From the NCBI RefSeq assembly GCF_001442805.1, contig NZ_CP011131.1, positions 1,302,001 through 1,366,000 on the forward strand: 64,000 nt of DNA, written 5' to 3'. The position numbers and the translations under genes were made by a program. Positions 58,101 through 64,000 of this stretch are shown piece after piece. Within the stretch, counting starts at the first letter, position 1. Each line of letters starts with the position of its first letter. Source of the stretch: Lysobacter gummosus. GTDB taxonomy: Bacteria; Pseudomonadota; Gammaproteobacteria; Xanthomonadales; Xanthomonadaceae. The notes beneath the pieces were generated by a model. It was given only the letters and a program-made list of their open reading frames with translations, was not told where the DNA came from and made no database searches.

Positions 58101-60030
58101 CTTTACCTACGACAGTGCCGGTAATCGTAAGACCGAGACTGATGCGCGCGGCATTACACGTGTCTATGGCTACGACCTGCTCAACCGAGTGGTCAGCGTC
58201 AGCTATCCGACGACGAGCCTCAATGTCGGTTACACCTACGACAGTGTCCCCGCCGTGTGTTTGCCCGGCGAAACGTTCACCGTCGGTCGTCTGACCTTGA
58301 TGACCGATTCCAGCGGAACTACGCAGTACTGCTACGATCGCTTGGGCCGAACGGCTCGCAAGGTTCAGACCACCAACGGCAAGATTTTTGCGGTGGGTTA
58401 TACGTACACGTTGGCTGGACAGCTGAGTAGCGTCACCTATCCGGACGGCGCAATAGTTAGCTATCAGCGCGATGCGCAGGGGCGCATAAGTCAGATCGAT
58501 ACCAAGCGTGGCGTCGCGGGCGCATCGACGGAAACGTTGTTGAGCCAAGTGACATACCATCCCTTCGGTCCGACGGCTGGCTGGGCCTACGGCAATGGCC
58601 GAACCATGGCGCGTCCGGTCGATCTGGATTACCGCACGATCGCGGTACACGATCCGGCTGCCGGCGGCCTGTCATTCGGCTTCGGCTTCGATGCGGTAGA
58701 CAATATCGACAAGCTCACGCAAGTAGGAACAACTAACGCATTGCTGATCTACGGCTACGATGCGCTCAACCGGTTGAGCAGTCTGCGTGACGGCCCCACC
58801 AATACGGCAATTGAGTCTTATGCCTATGATGCGACCGGCAACCGCTTGAGCGTGACTACCGCCAGCGGCACCAAAACGTATACGTATCCGGTCGGCAGTC
58901 ATCGTCTGGCTCAAGCAGGTTCCGATGGTTCGCGCAATTACGACGCGAGCGGCAACTCCATACAGATAGGAAGTAATACCTTCGTTTATAACGAGGCTGG
59001 ACGTAGCAGCGAGTTGAAACAAGGCTCAACCCTCGTTCAGACCTATTTGTACAACGGCCGGGGTGAGCAACTCCGGAAATACACGGCAGCCACTGAGCGT
59101 TACATGCTTTACGACGAGTCCGGTCGGTGGCTGGGTGAGTACGATGGTAACGCTAATGTGATTCAGCAGTTGATTTGGATGGACGAACTGCCGATTGGTC
59201 TATTGGTGGGTAATGGCGCTCAACAGACATTGCATTACATTGAGCCGGACCACCTCGGAACGCCGCGGGTGATAGTTGATCCAGTTCGGAATGTAACGGT
59301 TTGGAATTGGGATCTGAAGGGTGAGGCGTTTGGTAATAGTCCGCCAAACCCGGATTCCGATCAGGATGGTGTTTTGCTCCAGTTCGATCTTCGTTTCCCG
59401 GGTCAAATTTATGATGGCCTGAGCGGACTAAATTACAATGTGCGTCGCGACTACGACGCGCGAGTAGGGCGCTATGCTCAATCTGATCCGATTGGCTTAC
59501 AGGCGGGAGTTAGTACATATTCTTATGTTGAATCCTCGCCAATGACTGGTGTTGATCCTACCGGCATGTTTTCGATGTATGCCTTCCAGCTGTATACCGG
59601 AGAATGGCGATTCCGGTTCCGCTTTCACCAGTCTTGCCTGCTGGGGAATTCGCCTATTGATCACGCGGATAATGCGTTTCAGCGACTGCCGTGGTTAGGT
59701 AAGATCAGAAAGCGCCAAGTTGCGAGGGAGCGTCCTACCGGAGATGTGGATGCCGTCAACAAGTGTGCTTGCCGCGCGTTCGATAGTAACTTGAGTGCTC
59801 TTTTTGATGCTAATGGATGGGGGGCAGGTAGTCCCTACGCTGGAGAAGCGTATTCTGAATCTCAAGCCGCTGAAATGCTTTCTGTGATGCGTCAGAAGAT
59901 ATCTAGTTTGAATAGAGAGATGGGAAAGGATTGTGATAAATGCGAAATGCCATGGGAATCTTTGATTGGAAAAGCTAAGGCCAGAGGGGTTCCATATATA
60001 GGGAATGGTATTTCGAGAGACGAGCCTTGA
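55171..60030 (+). CDS. Secreted RHS/YD-repeat polymorphic protein
   Basis: The 1619-residue protein has a Sec signal peptide (about residues 1-25), an N-terminal domain with paired cysteines (K-Y-C, Q-C-F-D), and then YD repeats from about residue 400 to 1420 (recurring Y-D-x-x-x-R-(L/V)-x-x and Y-x-Y-D-x-x-G-N-(R/L)). The RHS core ends with V-R-R-D-Y-D-A-R-V-G-R-Y, S-D-P-I-G-L near residue 1437 and D-P-T-G-M near 1461. The last ~155 residues are a variable tip with visibly lower GC, two CxxC-like motifs (C-A-C, C-D-K-C) and no toxin family that I recognise. YD shells encapsulate toxin tips in known RHS/Tc proteins. No PAAR or VgrG domain is present, so Sec-dependent export is likely. The final codon overlaps the next gene. 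Confidence 0.9.
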   Translation: MVPSALFRFVFLLFALTLAQASQAADKYCATRRMPQQEGQCFDTLAQAESYIRTEPATPIGNAMLERVVERRLDGGTFLYEYAVKPRAADSFVGDFYQATYSGTKMQCTNMSPGGVLGPDNQMWCDDETSLKQSIIDSWYYSGTPYPGLYSGIYNLSTPVTWNAGGSGYVAVDRNADPERRVYGVNVNGHIDYWPVNRVDWFRCPALFTSMHPNPGVQWPKVCNNGSYGQIAVKSVQYDSCCKDGNPAVAATGNKEYRDSDFLWEGGDFGRAYNSIRDFSLQSGLGDNWAHSFSTRLLIYDGWPNTWIRSDGYYETMNGVAEGGYRSLHREGVIIIREPDARAATLGRWRLSTASGELLWFDESGRLVSFDRGGNIFRLDYCTESDVQSGACLAVGNLARVRSPLGRALTFQYVAATTPVAGDLGVRIARILADGAVQVEYVYDTLGRLTHASKGGAAAGEGPEYLYAEASHLCRNATGVVIAGCNASLYPYLLTGVIDENGSRYATYDYDELERVTISDHAGGAGKVTLAYVVSGPTTVTLPTGATKVYSFSSGFRNPEQIAYSTTDGSTIAASTARYSEGRRDWNRTAAGARTNYTYNSFQQISRKEGLDQWGGETALTRTIQTDWLLGYSIPTERRVLNNTNALVAKSQWTYNDRGQVLTSTQIDPATGESRVVTTTYCEAADVTAGICPLVGLVKSVDGPRTDVADITTYTYRAADDPACSSAPATCAYRKGDLWKVTNAAGHVAENLRYDFAGRLLSSKNPNGVVTDFEYTPRGWLQASKVRGANAASEADDAITRYEYDLIGQVKKVTQPDGVFVRYDYDTAHRLTDIYDSAGNRIHYTLDNAGNRTKEDTSDTSGNLKRTLSRIYNQLGQLKTAKTAYDHPTDFTYDASGNGDVTTDALGRKADNDYDPLNRLAKTLQDVGGINAKSEFKYDALDRLTKVTDPKGLDTTYGYNGFGDQVQLKSPDTGTSTFTYDSAGNRKTETDARGITRVYGYDLLNRVVSVSYPTTSLNVGYTYDSVPAVCLPGETFTVGRLTLMTDSSGTTQYCYDRLGRTARKVQTTNGKIFAVGYTYTLAGQLSSVTYPDGAIVSYQRDAQGRISQIDTKRGVAGASTETLLSQVTYHPFGPTAGWAYGNGRTMARPVDLDYRTIAVHDPAAGGLSFGFGFDAVDNIDKLTQVGTTNALLIYGYDALNRLSSLRDGPTNTAIESYAYDATGNRLSVTTASGTKTYTYPVGSHRLAQAGSDGSRNYDASGNSIQIGSNTFVYNEAGRSSELKQGSTLVQTYLYNGRGEQLRKYTAATERYMLYDESGRWLGEYDGNANVIQQLIWMDELPIGLLVGNGAQQTLHYIEPDHLGTPRVIVDPVRNVTVWNWDLKGEAFGNSPPNPDSDQDGVLLQFDLRFPGQIYDGLSGLNYNVRRDYDARVGRYAQSDPIGLQAGVSTYSYVESSPMTGVDPTGMFSMYAFQLYTGEWRFRFRFHQSCLLGNSPIDHADNAFQRLPWLGKIRKRQVARERPTGDVDAVNKCACRAFDSNLSALFDANGWGAGSPYAGEAYSESQAAEMLSVMRQKISSLNREMGKDCDKCEMPWESLIGKAKARGVPYIGNGISRDEP

Positions 60031-60266
60031 AGGTCGCCATAAAAATTTTTGCATTGCTATTTTTTTACTTTGTCTTGCTCTCGTTATTGGTTGGAGTCTC
60101 CATTCCATTGGTGACTGATTATCATTTTTCCAGCTGTCAAGCGAGCGTGCTAATGGTTTGTAGTATCAGTGCTGTTTTTTTAGAGTGGTGGTGGATTGCG
60201 CTCTTACCTCTGAGTCTAATTTTGGCCATGGCTACCTATTTTATATCGAAGCGATTCGGTCGGTAG
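60027..60266 (+). CDS. Small membrane protein, putative immunity protein for the RHS tip
   Basis: A 79-residue protein whose TTG start overlaps the RHS stop (TTGA), so translation is coupled. It has two hydrophobic segments (about residues 5-27 and 42-72, the latter W-W-W-I-A-L-L-P-L-S-L-I-L-A-M-A) and a short positively charged C-terminus. Low GC like the RHS tip. A tiny gene directly after a polymorphic toxin is classically its immunity gene; a membrane location would suggest that the toxin acts at or across the inner membrane. This is inference from position; no family is recognised. Confidence 0.6.
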   Translation: MKVAIKIFALLFFYFVLLSLLVGVSIPLVTDYHFSSCQASVLMVCSISAVFLEWWWIALLPLSLILAMATYFISKRFGR

Positions 60267-60339
60267 TGGAAATTGATGATTTGGCACATTTGCCGTGATT
60301 AATTTTAGGAGGATGTGGTTGTTTCCTTTGGCCTATAAC

Positions 60340-60375
60340 AAGAAAGAGCCGACGCTTCGCGTCGGCTCTTTCTTA
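60340..60375. terminator. Bidirectional intrinsic terminator
   Basis: AAGAAAGAGCCGAC pairs perfectly with GTCGGCTCTTTCTT around the GCTTCGC loop. It sits between the RHS/immunity operon and the convergent 60403 gene and can terminate both. Confidence 0.93.
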
Positions 60376-60402
60376 TGGCGTAAAAATAATCTGGCCTAAT
60401 GA

Positions 60403-61332
60403 TCAGAACTTGCCCCCAGCTCGCACCCCAAAATAGCTAGTAGTATCCCCAGTCCTCGTATCCACACTGCTGCGCCCGGTAAACCCAGCGCTGATGCCGT
60501 TCTCGTTGTAATTTAGCCCAACCTCCCCGGTCACACTATTCACTCCCTCCCGATCAAACCCCACAGTGCCGCGCGTATAGCCGCTGAGATTCTCAGAGAA
60601 GTTGCGGGTCAGCCCTAGGCTGACGTTGCCGTTCTGAAAGCCCTGCGCGGTGTTGAAGTTCGCCGTGCCGGCGAAGTCGAAGGCGTTGAGGTTGCCGAGG
60701 TCCAGGCTGCCCTTGACCGTCGCGCTGTAGTTGGGGGCGGCGGCGGTGCCGAAGGGGCCGGCGGTGGCGCTGAGGTCGAGGGTGTCGAAGCCGTTGTTGA
60801 AGCCGATGCTTCCGCTAATGGTCACGCCCGGCGGGGAGGTCAGGCCCATGCGTGCGTTCAAGGTGGCGTTGACGTCACCGGTGTAGCTCACGCCGAGGTT
60901 GACGCCGACATTGGCGATGTCGGTGTTGTCGATGTCGGCGGCGTTGAAGCCGTCGATGCTGAAGGTCGGCGAGAAGGCGTTGAATTCTTCGACGGCGGGC
61001 GTTGTGACCGCTGTCGTCGGCGCGGACAGTGCGATGTCGGCGTAGGTGGCGGTTGGAACGCCGCCGAGTGTCGCCGGCAGCGAGAAATCCAGGGCCGGCG
61101 TGTTAACGGTCATGGTGTTGAGTTGCGCGAGTGCGCTGACCGAGACGCTGAGGTCTACGGGCGCGGCCGTGACCGCGTCGATAGCGGGCGTAGCGGGGGC
61201 GTTGACGGCGGTGGCGCCGGCCAACCGCGCTTCGGTGGTTTCGGCGGCGGCCTGGCTCTGCTGCGCGGAGGCGGCGGAATTTTGCGAGGAGTTCTGCGAA
61301 GAGCCCGATACGCCGGAACTTGCGTCTGCCAT
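60403..61332 (-). CDS. Ala/Asn-rich protein with a beta-barrel-like C-terminus
   Basis: The 309-residue product starts behind AAGGAG. The first ~60 residues are Ser/Gln/Ala-rich and have no signal peptide. From about residue 150 to the end the sequence alternates hydrophobic and polar residues in many short strands (S-G-S-I-G-F-N-N-G-F, G-N-V-S-L-G-L-T-R-N-F, G-E-V-G-L-N-Y-N-E-N-G) and ends in Phe, the pattern of outer-membrane barrels. A middle stretch carries Asp/Asn repeats. I know of no family. The missing signal peptide means it is either exported another way or is not a membrane protein. It is a monocistronic gene. Confidence 0.75.
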   Translation of the reverse strand: MADASSGVSGSSQNSSQNSAASAQQSQAAAETTEARLAGATAVNAPATPAIDAVTAAPVDLSVSVSALAQLNTMTVNTPALDFSLPATLGGVPTATYADIALSAPTTAVTTPAVEEFNAFSPTFSIDGFNAADIDNTDIANVGVNLGVSYTGDVNATLNARMGLTSPPGVTISGSIGFNNGFDTLDLSATAGPFGTAAAPNYSATVKGSLDLGNLNAFDFAGTANFNTAQGFQNGNVSLGLTRNFSENLSGYTRGTVGFDREGVNSVTGEVGLNYNENGISAGFTGRSSVDTRTGDTTSYFGVRAGGKF

Positions 61333-61794
61333 GAGAGTGCTCCTTGATCCTTGGATACTGCCTTGGTTAGCGGTCCCCGGATGAAAGCGTTTTCAGCAGC
61401 CGCACCGTAACAACCCGATCCCGATGAATACACCTGGGGCGGACCCTAGTCTCTCGATGGCTGCGTAGGTGACTGATTAAGCGGGATTTTCACGGTCTTG
61501 CTCGTTTCATCGCTGTCTGTACGCGCTTGGACCGATAGTCGCCCAACGTCGAAATCGGAGGCGGCCATGCTAGTGTCCGGCGTGAACGATGCAGCGGCGA
61601 ACGCAGTCAGCGCCCGAGTCGTCGCACAAGGACAAAGCGTCGGATGGCGGCGGACGACTGCCGATCGGCCAGCCGCGGCGCCGCGCCGGCCTTTTCTTTT
61701 GTTTCCCCAATCCGGCCTAATGCACGCGCCCGGACAACGAAACGCAAGCAAAGGGACAGCTGACGGTCGGCGGTGCGCCAGACCGGAACGACAC
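61333..61794. other. Intergenic region upstream of the ATP-grasp gene
   Basis: There is no supported gene here. Open frames on both strands have Arg/Ala-rich translations without family resemblance. The region must contain the divergent promoters of the 60403 and 61795 genes, but none is clear. Confidence 0.4.
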
Positions 61795-62952
61795 ATGGCC
61801 AAGGTACTCATACTGGGCCCCAGAGCCCCCGCCGCCTTGGAGTTGGCGCGACACTTCGATCGCGCGGCATGGACCGCTCACGTCGCCGACAGCGTGTCTT
61901 GCCGCTTGAGTGCGTGGTCGCGTTCGGTGAGGCGCGCGCATCGCTTGCCGCCGCCGCGTTCGCAACCGGCCGGGTTCGTCGCTGCGCTGTCGCGGATCGT
62001 CGCGGACGAGCGCATCGACCTGCTGGTGCCCACCTGCGAGGAGGTCTTCGCGCTTTCGCGTTACCGCAGCGCGCTGCCGCAGTCCTTGCGCGTGCTCGTG
62101 GACGATTTCGATAAGCTCAAGGCGCTGCACAGCAAACGGCGTTTCCTCGAACTGGCGCGGGATTGCGGCGCCAACGTTCCGGACAGTCTGGCTGTTGCGA
62201 ATCTGCACGAAGCACGCAACTGGGCCGATGGGTGGCCGTTGGTGCTGAAACCGGAATATTCCCGCTTCGGCGTGCACGTGCGTCTGTATCCGCACGGCAT
62301 GCCGAAGGACGCGCCGCCGCTGGGGCTCGCGCAGACCTGGATCGCACAGCGTTTCCATGTCGGCACCGAGCTGTGTTCGTACAGCATCGCCGATCGCGGC
62401 CGGCTGCTCGCGCACTGCGTGTATCGGCCGGCGTACCGGATCAGCCGCAGTTCCAGTTTCTATTTCGAACCGACGCCGAACACGACGATACGCCGCTTCG
62501 TCGAGCGCTTCGTGCGTCAGATCGATTTCACCGGGCAGATTTCCTTCGACTGGATCATCGGCGACGACGGCTCGGCGACGGTGCTGGAATGCAATCCGCG
62601 TGCGATCAGCGGCGTGCATCTGTTCGCGCCCGGCGATGGCTTGCCGGCGGCGTTGATGGGCGAGAGCACGGCGTGCATCGAGCCGAGCGCGCCGCGGCCG
62701 AAGATGTTGGCGGGCGTGATGCTCAGCGCCGGGTTCGCGCAGGCGCTCAGGCGCGGCAGCGTGAAACAGTGGTGGCACGACTATCGGCGCGCGGACGACG
62801 TCTTGTCGTTGCCCGGCGATCGCCTGCCGCCGCTCGGCGGGCTGGTGGATGTCGGCGCGTTTGCGCGGATCGCGCTCACGCGCGGCTGCAGTCTGCGCGA
62901 GGCGGCGACGTGGGACATCGAATGGGATGGCGAGGATCTTCCGGATCTATGA
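61795..62952 (+). CDS. ATP-grasp enzyme
   Basis: The start at 61795 opens M-A-K-V-L-I-L-G-P-R-A-P-A-A-L-E-L-A-R, the pre-ATP-grasp Rossmann-like domain, giving 385 residues. The ATP-grasp core follows: K-R-R-F-L-E-L-A-R-D-C-G near 115, W-P-L-V-L-K-P-E-Y-S-R-F-G (ATP-binding Lys) near 145, I-A-Q-R-F-H-V-G-T-E-L and L-E-C-N-P-R-A-I-S-G-V-H (metal-binding Glu and Asn) near 260. These enzymes couple ATP to carboxylate-amine ligation; the substrate is unknown. It overlaps the next gene (ATGA) and so forms an operon with an acyltransferase-like gene, as in small biosynthetic clusters. Confidence 0.87.
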   Translation: MAKVLILGPRAPAALELARHFDRAAWTAHVADSVSCRLSAWSRSVRRAHRLPPPRSQPAGFVAALSRIVADERIDLLVPTCEEVFALSRYRSALPQSLRVLVDDFDKLKALHSKRRFLELARDCGANVPDSLAVANLHEARNWADGWPLVLKPEYSRFGVHVRLYPHGMPKDAPPLGLAQTWIAQRFHVGTELCSYSIADRGRLLAHCVYRPAYRISRSSSFYFEPTPNTTIRRFVERFVRQIDFTGQISFDWIIGDDGSATVLECNPRAISGVHLFAPGDGLPAALMGESTACIEPSAPRPKMLAGVMLSAGFAQALRRGSVKQWWHDYRRADDVLSLPGDRLPPLGGLVDVGAFARIALTRGCSLREAATWDIEWDGEDLPDL

Positions 62953-64000
62953 GCCCGGTGTCCGCGCACGATATCGACGACTTCAACGCGCGGGCGCGGG
63001 CGTTCCTGCAAGTGCACGCGCAAGCGGCGGCGCAGGACTTGGTCTCGAATCTGCGCACCCGGGTGGATCGTATCGGCAGCGGCGAGGCGCTGTTTCCGGT
63101 CACGATCAACGACGATGAACCGGACAACGCCTGGGTCTGCTCGCCGCGAACCACCTACGGCCGCTACGCGATCGAAGAGGCCGAACGCTATGCGCCAAAG
63201 ATCGCGGCGCCGCTGCTGAGCGTCGTCGGTCGCGGCGTCGATGCCGGCCTGCGCGCGGCGCGAATCGATCACGCCGTCGCGATCAACAACTGGTGCTTAT
63301 CGACCAATCTGTATCCGTCGCATTCGCAGGTGTCGGTTCCGCAATTGCTCGATGAGGCCCTGCAGCGCTGGCCAAGCCACGCGATCTGGCTGCGTTCGCT
63401 CAACGATGTCGATCACTGCGATTGGCTGGCCGAGTGCGAGCGCCTGGGCTTCGTGCTGATCCCGAGCCGTCAGGTGTATCTGTTCCGCGATGTGGCCGCG
63501 CTCGCGCGGCAACGGCATAACCTCAAGGTCGATCTCAAGCTGGCGGCGAAGCAAGCGCGCCGGGCCGGCGACGACGATATTGGCGAAGACGATTACGCGC
63601 GCATCGCCGGGTTGTACGGGCAGCTGTACATAAGCAAGTACTCGCGCTGCAACCCGCACTACACCGCCGAGTTCATGCGTCGATGGCATTGCGCGGGATT
63701 GCTGCAGTTCGACGGATTCCGCGGCGAAGAAGGCCAGTTGATCTGCATCGCGGGGCAGTTCCGCCAGGGCCGGACGCTGACCACGCCCATCGTCGGTTAC
63801 GACACGGCGCTGCCGCAGCGTCTGGGCTTGTACCGGCTGTCGACCGCGATGACGTTCGAACATGCGATCCGCGATGGCTGCGACATCAACTTCAGCGCCG
63901 GCGCGGCCGGGTTCAAGCGCTTGCGCGGCGGGCGTCCCAGCATCGAGTACAGCGCGGTCTATGCGCGCCATCTGCCGGCCAGGACCCGAGAGACGTTGGC
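62949..64000 (+). CDS. Acyltransferase-like (GNAT-fold) protein, cut by window end
   Basis: The ATG at 62949 overlaps the ATP-grasp stop; the frame is open to the window end, so at least 350 residues are encoded. The N-terminal half shows N-W-C-L-S-T-N-L-Y-P-S-H-S, a motif I have seen in proteins of unknown biosynthetic clusters, and D-V-D-H-C-D-W-L. The later part (L-K-L-A-A-K-Q-A-R-R-A-G, Y-I-S-K-Y-S-R-C-N-P-H-Y-T, N-F-S-A-G-A-A-G-F-K-R-L-R-G) resembles a second GNAT/FemAB-type acyltransferase fold with the 'D.NFSAGA..FK' ending. No substrate can be assigned. It probably works with the ATP-grasp enzyme on a shared product. Confidence 0.72.
   Translation, partial: MSPVSAHDIDDFNARARAFLQVHAQAAAQDLVSNLRTRVDRIGSGEALFPVTINDDEPDNAWVCSPRTTYGRYAIEEAERYAPKIAAPLLSVVGRGVDAGLRAARIDHAVAINNWCLSTNLYPSHSQVSVPQLLDEALQRWPSHAIWLRSLNDVDHCDWLAECERLGFVLIPSRQVYLFRDVAALARQRHNLKVDLKLAAKQARRAGDDDIGEDDYARIAGLYGQLYISKYSRCNPHYTAEFMRRWHCAGLLQFDGFRGEEGQLICIAGQFRQGRTLTTPIVGYDTALPQRLGLYRLSTAMTFEHAIRDGCDINFSAGAAGFKRLRGGRPSIEYSAVYARHLPARTRETL

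Noticed and set aside
57109-58650. 513-codon minus-strand frame opposite the YD repeats
   Set aside because: It repeats the periodicity of the YD repeats in the wrong frame and has no family features; the plus-strand RHS frame is intact throughout.
30574-60000. Search for a CRISPR array
   Set aside because: The only regularly recurring sequences are protein-coding YD repeats and the tandem 165-bp unit; there are no 25-40 base direct repeats with unique spacers.
61446-61811. 121-codon minus-strand frame before the ATP-grasp gene
   Set aside because: It overlaps the ATP-grasp start, is low-complexity in composition and has no family features.

Overview
The window is chromosomal DNA from a GC-rich gammaproteobacterium of the Lysobacter/Xanthomonas group. 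The evidence is the dense high-GC coding sequence, pilT-pilU, the lipA-lif lipase pair, an AAC(6')-Iz-like acetyltransferase as in Stenotrophomonas, tandem propeller sensor kinases and Xanthomonadaceae-style palindromic intergenic repeats. The genus is inferred from gene content; no rRNA marker is present.

Left core (1-26.1 kb): a YceI/cytochrome b561/YceI operon; three tandem, paralogous hybrid sensor histidine kinases with periplasmic propellers (2.66-13.87 kb); a small secreted protein; a heparinase-like polysaccharide lyase; hemE; a WGR protein; a GlxA-type regulator divergent from an isochorismatase-like hydrolase; two unknown proteins; aroK-aroB; dodecin; a lipoprotein; a glycerate-kinase-like P-loop enzyme; pdxH overlapping an aminoglycoside 6'-N-acetyltransferase; and a GNAT enzyme.

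Island (about 26,449-47,293, 20.8 kb): lower-GC DNA inserted inside a BtuF-like (cobalamin/siderophore-binding-protein family) gene. The 5' half of the host gene lies at 47,751-47,290 and the 3' half, which also carries a frameshift, at 26,448-26,108, both on the minus strand. The island brings its own complete, diverged copy of the same gene in the opposite orientation, 170 bp inside its left end. Its cargo is mostly defence-related: a controller-like XRE protein with a palindromic operator, an AIPR abortive-infection protein, a coiled-coil XRE regulator, a possible nuclease-fold protein, an MbcA/ParS/Xre-type antitoxin-like protein, a GNAT protein and a TIKI/TraB-like protein, and a complete type I restriction-modification operon (half-size HsdS, HsdM, HsdS, HsdR, YgjP-like metallopeptidase). 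Near the right end an IS3-family element sits between the first ~60 codons of a possible CBASS-type nucleotidyltransferase and the N-terminal part of a tyrosine recombinase. No target duplication flanks the IS and the missing halves of both genes are absent, so an IS-associated deletion probably removed the integration module and immobilised the island.

Right core (47.3-64 kb): secreted triacylglycerol lipase with its foldase, a DUF4426 lipoprotein overlapping proC, a tandem palindrome-rich repeat, yggS, the twitching ATPases pilT and pilU, a 1619-residue secreted RHS polymorphic protein with an AT-richer C-terminal tip and an overlapping small membrane protein (putative immunity), an unusual signal-less protein ending like a beta-barrel, and an ATP-grasp/acyltransferase-like gene pair cut by the window end.

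Most promising for follow-up are the self-complementing island and its IS-truncated ends, the controller operator found beside its regulator and again at the island terminus, the defence cluster at 30.5-34.4 kb, the RHS tip/immunity pair, and the three kinases whose transmitter halves look homogenised while their sensor halves diverge.
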